Assembly: GCF_002288925.2 (NCBI RefSeq)
Contig: NW_022098050.1
Location: 7,329,361 to 7,393,360 of the forward strand
Direction: 5' to 3'
Length of the DNA stretch: 64,000 bases
From: Delphinapterus leucas
Taxonomy: Eukaryota > Chordata > Mammalia > Artiodactyla > Monodontidae
Position 1 is the stretch's first letter, and each line of letters starts with the position of its first letter. The notes beneath the pieces were generated by a model that worked only from the letters and a program-made list of their open reading frames with translations, was not told where the DNA came from and did no database searches. Below are positions 11,095 to 23,229 of the stretch, in pieces. A program made the position numbers and the translations under genes.

Positions 11095-11986
11095 TTAGAG
11101 AAGTTTCTTTAGCATTTGTTGTAGAGAAGGTTTGGTGGTGCTGAATTCTCTTAGCTTTTGGCTGTCTGTAAAGGTTTTGATTTCTCCGTCGAATCTGAAT
11201 GAGATCCTTGCTGGGTAGAGTAATCTTGGTTGTAGGTTTTTCCCTTTCATCAGTTTAAATATGTGCTGCCACTCCCTTCTGACTTGCAGAGTTTCTGCTG
11301 AAAGATCAGCTGTTAACCTTATGGGGATTCCCTTGTATGTTATTTGTTGTTTTTCCCTCTCTGCTTTTAATATTTTTTCTTTGTATTTAATTTTTGATAG
11401 TTTGATTAATATGTGTCTTGGCGTGTTTCTCCTTGGGTTTATCCTGTATGGGACTCTTGGCACTTCCTGGACTTGATTGACTATTTCCTTTCCCATATTA
11501 GGGAAGTTTTCAACTATAATCTCTTCAAATATTTTCTCAGTCCCTTTCTTTTTCTCTTTTCTTCCAGGACCCCTATAATTTGAATGTTGGTGCATCTAAT
11601 GTTGTCCCAGAAGTCCTGAGACTGTCCTCAATTCTTTTCATTCTTTTTTCTTTATTGTGCTCTGTGGTAGTTATTTCCACTATTTTATCTTACAGGTCAC
11701 TTATCCATTCTTCTGCCTTAGTTATTCTGGTATTGACTCCTTCTAGAAAATTTGTAATTTCATTTATTGTGTTGTTCATCAATGTTTGTTTGCTCTTTAG
11801 TTCTTCTAGGTCCTTGTTAAACGTTTCTTGTATGTTCTCTATTCTATTTCTAAGATTTTGGATCATCTTTACTATCCTTACCCTGAATTCTTTTTCAGGT
11901 AGACTGCCTATTTCCTCTTCATTTGCTTGTTCTGGTGGGTTTTTACCTTGCTCCTTCATCTGCTGTGTGTTTTTCTGTCTTCTCAT
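11095..11986 (-). pseudogene. L1 ORF1 remnant (RNA-binding chaperone), broken
   Basis: ORF1 of the full-length L1. In the family the protein trimerises through a coiled coil and coats L1 RNA. The N-terminal 98 codons (11986-11690), starting MRRQKNTQQ, include the charged heptad-rich segment with RNRIENIQETF. A stop follows, and the frame changes before the second open piece (11595-11095, 166 codons). That piece holds the RRM and C-terminal region, with ISFRFDGEIKTF, and ends LLKKLL-like. Total length of about 297 codons is normal. It is not translatable as one protein. Confidence 0.9.
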
Positions 11987-13910
11987 TTTGCTTATCTTAC
12001 TGTGTTTGGGGTCTCCTTTTTGCAGGCTGCAGGTTCATAGTTCCCATTGTTTTTGATGTCTGCCCCCAGTGGCTAAGGTTGATTCAGTGGGTTGTGTAGG
12101 CCTCTTTGTGGATGGGACTGGTGCCTGTATTTTGGTGGATGAGGCTTGATCTTATCTTTCTTGTGGGCAGGACTGCGTCTGGTGGTATGTTTTGGGGTGT
12201 TTGTGACCTTAGTATAATTTTAGGCAGCCTCTCTGCTAATGGGTGGGATTGTGTTCCTGTCTTGCTAGTTGTTTGGCATAGGGTGTCCAGCACTGGAGCT
12301 TGCTGGTCATTGAGTGGAGCTGGGTCTTAGCATTATGATGGAGATCTCTGGGAGAGCTTTCGCCGTTTGATGTTACGTGGAGCCAGGAGGTCTCTGGTGG
12401 ACCAATGTCCTGAAATCGTCTCTTCCACCTCAGAGGCACAGGCCTGACATCCGGCCGGAGCACCAAGACCCTGTCAGCCACACGGCTCAGAAGAAAAGGG
12501 AGAAAAAAGAAAGAAAGAAAGAAAAGAAAGTTATTGAAATAAAAAAAAGTATTAAAAAAAAGATGGAAAGAATTGAGCAACCAAACCAAAAAACAAAGCC
12601 ACCAATGATAAGAAGCACTAATAAACTATACTAAAAATAACAAACAGAAAAACCCAGACAGAACCTTAGGACAAATGATAAAAGCAAAGCTATACAGACC
12701 AAATCACACAAAATCCACTGCCTTAATTTTGGGATGATTCGTTTTCTATTCAGGTATTCCGCAGATGCAGGGTACATCAAGTTGATTGTGGAGCTTTAAT
12801 CCGCTGCTTCTGAGGCTGCTGGGAGAGATTTCCCTTTCTCTTCTTTGTTCTCACAGCTCCTGCGGTTCAGCTTTGGATTTGGCCCCACCTCTCGTGTAGG
12901 TTGCCTGAGGGCATCTGTTCTTCGCTCAGACAGGACGGGGTTAAAGGAGCCGCTGATTCTGGGGCTCTGGCTCACTCAGGCTGGGGGGAGGGAGGGGTAC
13001 AGATGTGGGGTGAGCCTGCGGCAGCAGAGGCCAGCGTGACGTTGCACCAGCCTGAGGTGCACCGTGCGTTCTCCCGGGGAAGTTGTTCCTGGATCACGGG
13101 ACCCTGGCCGTGGCGGGCTGCACAGGCTCCTGGGAGGGGCGGTGTGGAGAGTGAGCTGTGCTTGCACACAGGCTTCTTGGCGGCGGCAGCAGCAGCCTTA
13201 GCGTCTCATGCCCGTCTGTGATGTCCGCGCTGATAGACGCGGCTTGCACCCGTCTCTAGAGCTCGTTTAGGCGGTGCTCTGAATCCCCTCTCCTCACGCA
13301 CCCCGAAACAATGGTCTCTTGCCTCTTAGGCAGGTGCAGACTTTTTTCTGGACTCCCTCCCGGCTAGCTGTGGTGCACTAGCCCCCTTCAGGCTGTGTTC
13401 ACACCGGCAACCCCAGTCCTGTCTCTGGGATCCAATCTCTGAAGCCTGAGCCTCAGCTCCCAGCCCCCGCCCACCCCGGCAGGTGAGCAGACATGCCTCT
13501 CAGGCTGGTGAGTGCTGGTTGGCACCAATCCTCTGTGCGGGAATCTCTCCGCTTTGCCCTCTGCTCCCCTGTTGCTGCGCTCTCCTCCGTGGCTCCGAAG
13601 CTGCCCCTCCGCCACCCTCCATCTCCACCCGTGAAGGGGCTTCTTAGTGTGTGGAAACCTTTCCTCCTTCACAGCTCCCTCCCACTGGTACAGGTCCTGT
13701 CCCTATTCTTTTGTCTCTGTTTTTTTCTTTTTTCGTTTGCCCTACCCAGGTACGCGTGGATTTTCTTGCCTTTTGGGAAGTCTGAGGTCTTCTGCCAGCG
13801 TTCAGTAGGTGTTCTGTAGGAGTTGTTCCACATGTAGATGTATTTCTGATGCATTTGTGGGGAGCAAGGTGATCTCCACGTCTTACTCCTCTGCCATCTT
13901 GAAGGTCTCC
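11987..13910 (-). promoter_or_regulatory. L1 5'UTR (internal promoter region)
   Basis: About 1.9 kb between the L1 5' end at 13910 and ORF1. The part at about 12,840-13,800 is GC- and CpG-rich compared with the rest of the window, as in L1 5'UTRs that carry an internal pol II promoter. A purine-rich GAAA run lies at 12,500-12,535. The 5' end reads ggagaccttcaagatggc-like on the minus strand. Open frames here, such as 13493-13819 (+), are by-products of high GC content. Confidence 0.8.
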
Positions 13911-13925
13911 CCTCCCATAGCTTTT

Positions 13926-14924
13926 TAAATCCAGGAAAATGTGTATAAGGCAATACCCCAATTAAGAATTTTTATAATGAGAGATTCTTTTCCTCTCGTA
14001 AGCCTGATTCAAAAACTTCATGTAATATTAACATATACATATGAATAGATGATAGGCAATTGTTATAGACTGGAGAGAAAGATTATCATGTTCTGTCAGA
14101 ATTCTGCAAGCTGAACAGGGAGTTTAAGATGGGAAGATTCTGGACTTCAGACTCTAGTTAAGTAGAGAATGAGGAAGAATTCTGCATTAATGAGGGGTCT
14201 AAGGGAAGAGCCTTGGCTTTAAAGCTGTTAGATGAAAGTTTCTACTCACAGGGACTCTGAGAAAATTCTCTTTAGTGCTATTCACTTCTCTGCCATGGCA
14301 GAGAAAAACAGTAGCCCCAATAAGATGTTAGACAACATTTCCTCCTGAATTTTGTTTTAACTTCTACAGCCTAATTTGTAATTACCAGCTATTAAGACTT
14401 GTTGATTACTTGTTGTGAGACAAAGCATTTGGAGAAGTTGAAGGTGAGAGGTAGAATTAGCATAGTTGGAGAGAAGGCCAAATACCACAAAGAGTTTTGA
14501 GACTTGACAGTTTGTGGGTCCATCACAGTTTGCTCTATTTCCCTAAAGTAGACACTTCTGGTTATATTGGTTATTCATAGCCTTTCTTGAGAGTCCTGTG
14601 GAACTGGTGATTAAGCCAACACATCAAACTGGCAACTGATGCCAAGAGAGAGGTTCCTTTTGGCTCAGTAATAGCTCTGTTTAACACAAGTTGGCTGAGC
14701 CTGTCAATAGTCAGAGGAATGATGCACTGGAGTTTAAAGAAGGAACTTCAACTGAGGGCAAAAGTCACATAGAAAGCTTTCCTGCAGGTCCTTGGTCAGC
14801 TCAAGAATTGTTCTTGCATGGTACAGGAGAGGGAAATCTTGAGCAGCTCTGACCTTTTATTCATCACGATGAATTGACCATCATCGTGTACATCATTGTT
14901 GTTTGAGAGCTCTTATTAATACAT
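13926..14924. other. No gene or repeat recognised
   Basis: Single-copy-looking DNA right of the full-length L1. No coding signal. Confidence 0.5.
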
Positions 14925-15985
14925 ACTCCCTCTCCAGTAGGCAGAAAATGGGTTAACTGGGCACTGTAATGCACTGTTGGCAGGAGGAAAAATGACTATT
15001 GTCTTCTGGTAGACAATTTAGGAATATGTATCAAATGTTAAAAAGCATGGTTTCAGTTAGGGTCCTGGCATGAAACAGATGGCACTTTCAAACAGGGTAT
15101 TGAGAGCGTGCATGCAGTAAGAGTTTAGGGAAACCAACAAGGGATGGTCCAGTACCTGAGGCTGACCAGAGCGAGTAACCACTACCACCCTAAGACTGAA
15201 GGGGAAAAAGGAGGGAGGGAGTGGTTAAGAGAACCACTGTATGGAAGGATACCTCACCTAGAGCTGTGACCTTTGGTAGACGGATGCATCCCTATTTTGG
15301 TAGAAGGATGTGCTGGCAGTGGGAGTGCTGGGAGAAACAAATACCTCAAACTCTCTTCCTTTCTTTTAATCTCTTGTTAGCATCTCCCAGTAGCAAAATT
15401 AACCAGAAGCCAGAGGCAAAGAAGGCCATGCATCCAGTCCATATGGGTCATCCTCCTCAGGCAGGGTACTAAAGGATGGAGAGTGGGTCTTCAGGGACAA
15501 ATAAAACATCTAGCACATGCATATACATTTTGACTCAGCAATCCTAGTTTTACAATGCTCTCTAGAGAAATATTCCAACAGGTTTTCAAAGATAATCCGT
15601 ATAGCATTTCTGCACAATAGAGAAAAACTGGAAAGGATCTAAATTTCCATTAATAGGAGAAAGATTAAATAAAGGTACATTCATATCATGGAATACTATG
15701 TAGCTATTAGGAAAAATAAGATAGAATTAGGAAAAATAAGATAGAATCCATATGGGCTAATATGGAAACATGTCCAAAATGTATGGTCATGTAAAAAAGT
15801 GCAAAAACAGCAAACAAACAAAAAAACCCAAGTTGAAGATCAATGTATAAAGTATGATCCTATTTTTGTTGGGGAAAAAACCCCATAAGCATCAGCATGT
15901 ACATCTAAATATTTACACACAAACTTGATTGGGGATGAGCAGGCAAAAAGGAAATTTTACTATTTTTCCTAGATATATCTTTATT
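14925..15985 (+). mobile_element. Ancient L1 (L1M-type) 3' end, interrupted 15047-15528
   Basis: The pieces 14925-15046 and 15529-15985 are consecutive in the L1M 3' region. The first has 'ggcaggaggaaaaatgact'. The second has 'attttgactcagcaatccta' followed by a 'tcatggaatactatgtagct' block and a final 'tatgatcctatttttgtt'. An unclassified repeat separates them. Confidence 0.75.
15047..15528 (+). mobile_element. Unclassified old interspersed repeat, copy 1
   Basis: About 480 bp inserted within the L1M. Its right third matches 60373-60577 in the same orientation, with shared blocks around 'accagaagccagag' and 'gacaaataaaacatctagcaca' versus 'aatggaaaatgtccagcaca'. This shows it is a dispersed repeat, but I could not name the family. 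Confidence 0.55.
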
Positions 15986-16937
15986 GTTTGAAATGTTTAC
16001 AAGAAGATATTTACACATTACATGTGTAACTAGATAAACCAATAAGACAGGATAACTTAAAAACTTGGGTTAGACATAAATTGTAAACTCCTGGTGGGCA
16101 GAAACTAATTCCCCCCTTAATGCCTTTCCTTCCTTGTCTTTCTGTCTCCACTCTGTTTTGTGGGTACTGAGAGTCTTGATGTTCAGTTTTAGTTCTACCC
16201 CTTGCCAAGTCAATGCTCAGCAAACCTGGGGAATCAAGGAATTTAATTCTTCTTTAGCCCTTTGGCCATAGAATGTGCTCACTGAGCTGTCTCCTTTCCC
16301 TTTGACCCTTGCTGTTAGCTAGTTTGAAACCCAACCACATTATATTAAGACTTAGGCAAGATGCAGAAAATGCACACTGACCCAAGCCCATGCTGTAGCT
16401 GGAATCTGACTTTCTGATCTGAGCCTCACATCTTCTATGATGTATATCAGCCTGTTGCTTCATCCCTTTCCGACTTTCTGATTTCTCAAGTCCTCCCATT
16501 TAGCATCCACAATGTTTGAGTGCTCTAGCTTACACCGTTACTTGCTGTTGTTTCATTCTGGCATTATTTTAAAAATCACACTTCTGGTAACTTGCCCCTT
16601 TGGCTAGATTCAGGAGCCACTGTGTTCTGCCTTAGCTGACAGCCCCGCCTTGTCTGACCTCATTTCCTCCCCGCTCTATGAATTTGATCCCAGGCAGCCA
16701 GGTCCAGAGAAGCCCTTGCCTTGGTTTTCTAATGCACTGAGGTTTCTTTGGGTCTGCAGTCCTGTCCTGGACCCAGCTTGCCTGGTTAGGACCTGCCCAT
16801 CTTGCCTGGGTCCTACTGATGTTCTCTCACCGAAGGACTTCACCTTGCTTCCTGTACGTCCAAGTTCTTATGTGTTGCTCTAAATCTAGCAGGCCACCTG
16901 GAACTACTTGCAGCAGATTCTTAAGTCTCATCCTTAC
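15986..16937. other. No gene seen
   Basis: Unassigned sequence. A weak L2-like trace may lie near 16,080-16,120. No supported coding region. Confidence 0.45.
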
Positions 16938-17040
16938 CTAGTGGGTCTCAAAATGTGGTTCCTAGACCAGCAGTATAAGTATCACCTAATACTTATGAGA
17001 AATGCAAATTCCTATATATTCTTATATACCCAGGAGTATA
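16938..17040 (+). mobile_element. MER5A (hAT-Charlie MITE), left half
   Basis: Shows the MER5A start: 'tgggtctcaaaatgtggttc', then 'ctagaccagcagtataagta', then 'gagaaatgcaaattc'. Its right half is lost. Confidence 0.8.
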
Positions 17041-17094
17041 CACATGAGAATGCAGTGTACTTATAGTACTTTTCTGAGTGATTTACACATCTCT

Positions 17095-17480
17095 TCAACT
17101 TGCATTTATTGAGTATCTACTACATGCAATGCACTGTGCTGAGTACTATGGGAGATAAATAAGAAAATAATACAGGGCACCCCAGTCTGACTGCTGCCTT
17201 CGTGGGGCTTCTAAATTGTTTTGAAAGGTGAGACACGTATATGAAAAAAACCAAATGATGATGAAAGACAGTACCAAAAGACGATAAAAGAAGTACAATA
17301 TGAGGGTTATTGAAACTCAGAGGACTGAGTAATCCCAGTGGACTGGAATGGTCTGGGAAAGGTAGACTGAGGAAGGCTGGTAGGATTCAGATTATAGTCC
17401 AAAGGATGTTTCAGCCAGGAGACATGCAGATGAAATATGCATGTGTGTTTATGGAATGATAGGTAAGCTAGAATTTTCAA
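17095..17480 (+). mobile_element. L2 LINE fragment
   Basis: Contains the L2 3' block 'catttattgagtatctacta' with 'atgcactgtgctgagtacta', then 'gtggggcttctaaattg' and downstream L2-like sequence. Ancient and diverged. Confidence 0.7.
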
Positions 17481-19189
17481 AGCAGGGAAACCAGCAACCT
17501 TGAGCTCTCAGATCTATCTATGGGGTCATAAACACTGCTAGTGCTACTTTCACTTCCTCAACCATAATTTGTTTCCTGAGCACTCAAGCCCTTTGCTTGC
17601 CACCAACTGACCAGAGCCAACTGGTTACGTCTCCCCTAGATCGTCTCTGCTGGTAAGATGCGTTATCTTCCAAATAGTTTGTTCCCCCCTTCCCTTATCT
17701 CACACAGTTCTCTTTGGGATTTAGTTATTCATGTCCTCAGAGATTGCACTAGAGAAGGCTCAAGTTCACTCCTCTCTACTCCCTACCTGGCTGCATAATT
17801 TGAAGCAGGTGGTATTCTTTGGCTATCTGCTTCTAAGATTGCCATGTGTGTGTATTGGGCGGGGGGTGGTAAAATGTAAGTTCCAAAATTCTACACACGG
17901 CCCTTCCTTTGGGGCCTAGAAATTACTCTACTCATGGAGCCCCAGGGCCTGCCTAAGCACCTCAGGGCTTCCTGAGGTGTGCATGCAAATTAGGCCCAGA
18001 CAGTGATACCAGATGACACTTTATTTTTATTTGGGTTTGAGTACCTCTTAAAAATAAATGCACATAGCATTCAGAACCACCCCCAAGGGATTCATTTTGA
18101 CTCTCTCTTCTTGGAAATAACTAATAGGTATTAGAGCTGAATATTTTAAAGAACTATTTCAAGGAAGGTTTCTTGGGTTTATTTTTCCTTTCTCAAGGAC
18201 ATTGTTGTACTCTGTGTAATTGACAAATTATGTATTATGAAAGGGGAGAAGAAAAAAGATCAATGAGGGCTGTGAAATGCCAGGAGGGCAGAAGTAGAAG
18301 CAGCTAATGGCTGGGGTTGTTTTATAGGCTTGCATTGGGCAGGCACAGTTCCCTTTCTCAGAAGAGCCAATAAATTAAGCTACAGAAAGATAAAACAAGC
18401 AGGTGAAGGTGTTTGGGTATTGGGGGCTGCTTTGTAAATATTTTAAGTGCTGCGTTTCTTATTCTTTGTCCTTTCCTGGGATATCACCTTGGTACTATCA
18501 TTTATGTGACTTTGCAAGGTAGCTCTCCGAAGAATGACACCTTGTTAGACGGGGCTTCTCTGGCAGAAATGTGCCAGGAACAAACATTCAGGCTTCCATG
18601 AGAACTTCCAACCAGAGAGAACCAAGATAATCTGGAGGCTGGAATCAGAACGAGACCCACTGTGTGCTTAGCCAGCACTGCCCTGTGTCCTGTAGCAGTT
18701 ATAATGAGTTCTGTTTCTAATGACTCAGCTTCTATGCAACCAGTGTAGCTCGTTTCTTTCATTAAAAAAAAGAGGCTGCTAGAGAGGGAACCTCAGATAC
18801 ATGAGGGCTTCAGCATATCAGGCTGGTAGAGAGATGGATGCAAAATGGGAAGATGAGAAGTCGAAGTCAATTTGGGCCTAAGAGGATTCAGGATGTCATA
18901 TGCTCTGAGCCACTTCCCAAGGTCATTAATCCTTGCACAGAAGTTGTGCTCTGTAAAGGATCAGTCCCATTTGCCCTGATTGTGCTCACAATCAGTGAAC
19001 CAGTGCCCTGACAAATGAAACAAATCTAGGCTTCAGTGAAGTTTAGTTTGGGTTTATTGTGATGATGGGTTTTGAAACTCCAGTTTCAGACTTGAGGAAT
19101 CAAAAATTTTAAATCAAAGAAAAAGCAATCAGATACGAAGTATGGTCTCTTCTAAATGTAACTTTATTTTTATGTATTTATCTATTCAG
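17481..19189. other. No gene or clear repeat
   Basis: About 1.7 kb of single-copy-looking sequence. Short open frames at 17731-17919 (+) and 18502-18762 (-) lack codon or splice support. Confidence 0.5.
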
Positions 19190-19320
19190 ACTGTGAACTT
19201 CTCCAGATAGGGGTGTATTTCATTCATCTCTATAATGCCAGGCAATAGCCCAGAGCTGGCCACTTAGAAGATGCTCAATAAGAACATTTGTATCAGTTGA
19301 ACAAATAAATAAATGAAGGA
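19190..19320 (+). mobile_element. L2 LINE 3' end
   Basis: Matches the terminal L2 block: 'gactgtgaacttctccagat', 'ataatgccaggcaatagccc' and 'gatgctcaataagaac', with a final 'aacaaataaataaatgaa'. Confidence 0.75.
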
Positions 19321-20029
19321 AAGAATGTTGGGAAGAAAAGATGCAGAGACCTTGCAAATGCTTTGGGCTGTCAAGAACTATACAAAAATTTCCCAGGATC
19401 TACATGATCCTAGATTGAGCAGCTGGGTTAAATCCTTGATCTTGTGGTGCTTGAAATTTTGGGCAGTTGGGAAAAGAATCTAGAGTGGAAGAATTCTAGG
19501 AAAGGGAAATTTAATTTCTCCACCATAACTCTAAGTACTGTTTTGCAAGTTTATCAGTTTCAGATTTGTTGTGGACTCCTTAGTATATTGACCGGGCTTG
19601 TCAATATCTAGGAAAAAAGATGTTAAACTTACTATTTGTTTACTCCTCGCCTATTCCAAAGGTACTTGAAAGGGTTTAGGTAAGGAAAAATGTAATTAAT
19701 AATAGGGGATAATCTGATGAATAGGGAAATGGATTAATTTGTGTGTTGAGATAATACGCTTTAAATTATTTGGAGGAAACATTCTTTTTTTTTCCCTGGT
19801 GCCAGTCTCAGGGAACAATGCCTCACAGATGACATTGTGTATGAGCATTAAGTGATAAGCCACTCATGCAGAAGTAAGAGTCACGAGATTAATTATTTTT
19901 ATAGTCACTTTTGCTAAAAGTTGAAAGCATAATTTTAAAAATAATAATTTAGCGAGTGCTATTCAACAAGAAACTAGATGCTGGGCTCTAAAATGTGGTG
20001 TGGAACTGCCTGGCATCTAAGGTCCCCAG
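19321..20029. other. No gene or repeat recognised
   Basis: AT-rich, no coding signal. Confidence 0.5.
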
Positions 20030-20245
20030 ACCTGGACTTGAACTTGTCTTGCAGTGAAATCCAGCTCTGCCTTTTACCTGCAAGGAGATTTTGTGCAAGT
20101 TAATCCACAAAAGGCTAAATTTCCTCAACTAAAACAAGTATAATCATGCATTTCCTAGGAAACTGTGATGTTTAAGTGAGACAGTATGTGAAACATTCTT
20201 AGTATACTGCCTGGCTATATAATTGCTCAAAAAAATGTCTTTAAA
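20030..20245 (+). mobile_element. MIR SINE
   Basis: Diverged MIR: 'gaaatccagctctgcctttt' in the core, 'gatgtttaagtgagacagta' and 'gtatactgcctggctatata' toward the tail. Confidence 0.7.
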
Positions 20246-21386
20246 AAATTCTCTTACTATGTCCTGTTAGTGGTCTTAGTTATCTCGTTTAACATTTAGA
20301 ATACCCAACATAGAGGAGAAGCAGTGTATCCCAGGAATGTTAACTTGGTCAAGTTTTGCTTCAAGTGTACCAAAGGAGCATATTATAATTTACAATTTAA
20401 ATTTACTAGGTTTTATTATGCATTTGTTAAACTATGTTCTCCAATCATAAGATCTTTCCTCATGGACAAGGATACTGAAAACAATTTATAGAAAATACTT
20501 TCAAGGTTAATGTATGTGAATCAACACAGTACTTCAGGAGATGGGAACAAAATTTTTTTTTTTGGTTAACAAGTAGCCCTAGAGTAACAAGTGTTCTTGC
20601 ATAACACTGGGCAAAAATCTCTCCAAGGCTCTAGTGTGACTGGAAAGGTATCAGCAGTGAAAAAAATAGTAGTGCAATATTCTATGAACATCTTTTATGA
20701 TAAACCTTATTGACTCCAATTTTTTTTGAAAAGTTTTATTTCATTTTAAAAGAATCAACCTCAAATTAAAGGCAAACATGTCTGTTCTGAGTTGCATCTC
20801 ATTTTTGTTAAATTGGATTTATCTTCAGCTTTTCTGGTAACGTTGTAAAGAGCGCTGATGTCTATTTGTTGTCATGGCCACTGGTTTGGTGCTTTGTGTT
20901 GGTTATCCTATTGTATTTCATTGACTCTACAATGCCGTTGATTGCAGATATGCCATTATTTTATGTAACAGTAAAATACTGCCATTTAAACTATGGCATA
21001 AATCTTTCTTATCACCTGGAATTTCTATTGGTACTATCTGAAAGAGCTCTTTCAGACTTATGTGAATATAGATTTTATCATATATCACAGTTGTTCATTT
21101 ATAAAAAGGGAAACATGAGCGAAATAAATTGATTAATGTATTCCTAAAACGTCTTCACATTTAGAGAAAGTCTGATCTTTTGACTCACTTCTTGGCTCAA
21201 AAGTTATTGATGTCCATGCTTTTTTCTTCACGTAGTAATACCTTCTATGACAGCTAGCATGTGCAAACGTTTTTTAATACCGTGATGCTCTATTGTCTTC
21301 AGAATGTTCTTCCAAAGCGTTCTGCACATTCTATAAGCTTTGATTTGACAACACAATGTCCATGGAAGATTTTCATATGACAAAAC
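20246..21386. other. No gene or repeat recognised
   Basis: AT-rich. The open frame at 20866-21132 (+) has no supporting feature. Confidence 0.5.
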
Positions 21387-21401
21387 CAGGACTCATATTC
21401 T

Positions 21402-21633
21402 TTTTTTAAATTAATTTTTATTGGAGTATAGTTGATTTACAATGTTGTGTTAGTTTCAGGTGTACAGCAAAGTGAATCAGTTATACATATATCCAGTCTT
21501 TTTTAAGATTCTTTTCCCATATAGGCCATTACAGAGTATTGAGTAGAGTTCCCTGTGCTATACAGTAGGTTCTTATTTATTAAAACAGTTAACTGTTTTA
21601 TATATCGTAGTGTATATATGTCAATCCCAATCT
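21402..21633 (-). mobile_element. Short 5'-truncated L1 with 15-bp TSD
   Basis: A 232-bp L1 3' end whose tail appears as Ts at the left. The TSD caggactcatattct is exact at 21387-21401 and 21634-21648. Confidence 0.95.
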
Positions 21634-21904
21634 CAGGACTCATATTCTCTTATCAAATGGTCCTTCAGTGGTCTGTTGTTTGAGATGTCAAAAGGTTGTA
21701 GTTGTCTAGTCACATCACTAAGAAAACAACTAAGTTTTCCCATATGCGGATACTGACAACTACATCATGAATGCTGCCTGTCTGACAACAATTGTAAGAT
21801 GTCATTTTATAGGCTGTATCCTGATTTCAGAGATGTTAAAATACAACACATTGTATGTTAGTATTAACGAAACATAGTACTAGATACGTACATTAAAATA
21901 ATAT

Positions 21905-22075
21905 ATTTTTTAAAAATTTTATTGAGAAAAAGATAAGTCTAGTTACCATCTGTCATCATACAAAAATATTACATTATTATTGATTATATTCCCCACACTG
22001 TGCATTTCATACCCGTGACCCATTTATTTTGTAACTGGAAATTTGTACATCTTAATTTCCCTTACCTAGTTCTCT
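21905..22075 (-). mobile_element. L1 3'UTR fragment (L1MA-like)
   Basis: Contains 'agtctagttaccatctgtca' followed by a 'gattatattccccacactgt' block and 'gtaactggaaatttgtac', as in older L1 3'UTRs. Confidence 0.75.
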
Positions 22076-22104
22076 TAAAATGTATTTTAAGCATCATACT
22101 GCTA

Positions 22105-22212
22105 ATATGAGTCTTTAAATATCAGTGGCAAGGCCCATGTCTTCTTATATGTCGCCCCCTAGCCTAGCACACAACTCTACACACAAAAGAACTCAATATA
22201 TGCTGGATGCTC
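22105..22212 (+). mobile_element. Probable L2 3' end trace
   Basis: Weak match to the terminal L2 block: 'aaggcccatgtcttctta', 'cctagcctagcacac' and 'gaactcaatatatgctgg'. Confidence 0.4.
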
Positions 22213-22309
22213 GTGCCTAAAAGTTTTCCAGATTTTTCACCTTTGTTTTTCCACTGAGGAGCTGATAGCAATTTGCTGTAATGAAGGACTGGAGTTAAGG
22301 AATGCTATG

Positions 22310-22653
22310 GTCTGAATGTTTGTGTCCCTCTCAAATTAATATGTTGAAATGCTAAGCCCCTAGGTGATGAATTAGGACACAGGGCCTTTGGGAGTGATAG
22401 AATCATGAGGGGAGGACCCTCACAAATGGGATTATAAAGGAAGCCTGAGAGGGCTTCCTTGCCACTTCTGTCAAGTAAAGATACAATAAGAAGTCAGCAG
22501 TCTGTAACCCAGAAGAGGGCCCTCACCAGAACCTGAACATGCTAATTCCCTAATCTTGGACTTCTAGGCTCCAGCACTGTAAGCAATACCTTTCTGCTGT
22601 TTGTAGGCCACTCAGTCTATGATATTTTGTTATAGCAGCCCACAGACTAAGAC
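22310..22653 (+). mobile_element. MLT1A-like LTR, near full length
   Basis: Follows the MLT1A layout throughout: 'tggtctgaatgtttgtgtcc' at the start, 'gggcctttgggagtgataga', 'gggattataaaggaagcctg', 'gggccctcaccagaacctga', 'cttggacttctaggctccag', and the end 'ttgttatagcagcccacaga'. A solo LTR with no internal sequence beside it. Confidence 0.92.
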
Positions 22654-22702
22654 AAGAAAGGTAGCAAGCTTTTAGTTTAAATCCTTCAAACAAAAGGAAT
22701 CT

Positions 22703-22730
22703 CACACACACACACACACACACACACACA
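22703..22730. repeat. (CA)14 microsatellite
   Basis: Uninterrupted CA run of 28 bases. Confidence 0.95.
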
Positions 22731-23229
22731 ATTTTTTTGGCTTGAATGCATTCACCTGATCTTAGAGTCAGGCATGAGGGATTTACGTCAAATACAGCCA
22801 ACTGCAAACAAAAATTCTTGACTTGTTTTTCAGAGGCCTCTGTTCTGTACAACCCTTGTATCATTAGCTCCTCCCTCTTCCCCTCCTCCTCCTGCACCAC
22901 TTCCACCACTTTCTCCTCTTTTTCTTCTCCTACTTAGTTGTTTTCCTTCTTATGTCTCTCAGTCAGTGTCCAATATTATTACATAGTAAAATATACATGA
23001 TTGAAAGTCTACTCTATCAAAGGAGAAACCCATCTTTGCCAAGGTCAAATCATATTCATGCTCTATCACATTTATTTTTTGTACTACCCGAAATTAATTA
23101 TGTTGATATTTTACTCACCATTTTTGGCATAGGAGAGGCAAAATGTACTATAATATTTCTAGGGGAACCCCGACGAGAGTGAGTTCATAAGCTTATGTAA
23201 CAAATTTTAAGAATTCTAGGTTCATCCGT

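Larger units (their letters stand above)
6618..13910 (-). mobile_element. Full-length L1 LINE with TSDs (dead copy)
   Basis: Complete L1 on the minus strand: 5'UTR (13910 to about 11987), ORF1, a short spacer, ORF2, 3'UTR and an A-rich end. Removing the 10559-10774 SINE and one copy of its TSD leaves about 7.06 kb. The right flank is cctcccatagcttttt (13911-13926) and the left is cctcccatag followed by a and eight Ts (6599-6617), a TSD with one mismatch. The right flank ends ttttt/aaa, the preferred target of L1 endonuclease. Both ORFs are broken, so it cannot move on its own. It is probably among the younger L1s here, since its 5' end is complete and its TSD readable. Confidence 0.95.

Noticed and set aside
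12901..13221. Possible CpG-island promoter with coding exon
   Set aside because: The interval is the 5'UTR of the full-length L1, continuous with its ORF1 and bounded by the TSD at 13911.
13493..13819. 108-codon plus-strand frame
   Set aside because: Antisense to the L1 5'UTR; no domain and no independent splice context.
22860..22935. Long pyrimidine tract as a splice acceptor
   Set aside because: Simple low-complexity sequence with no AG-exon-donor arrangement after it.
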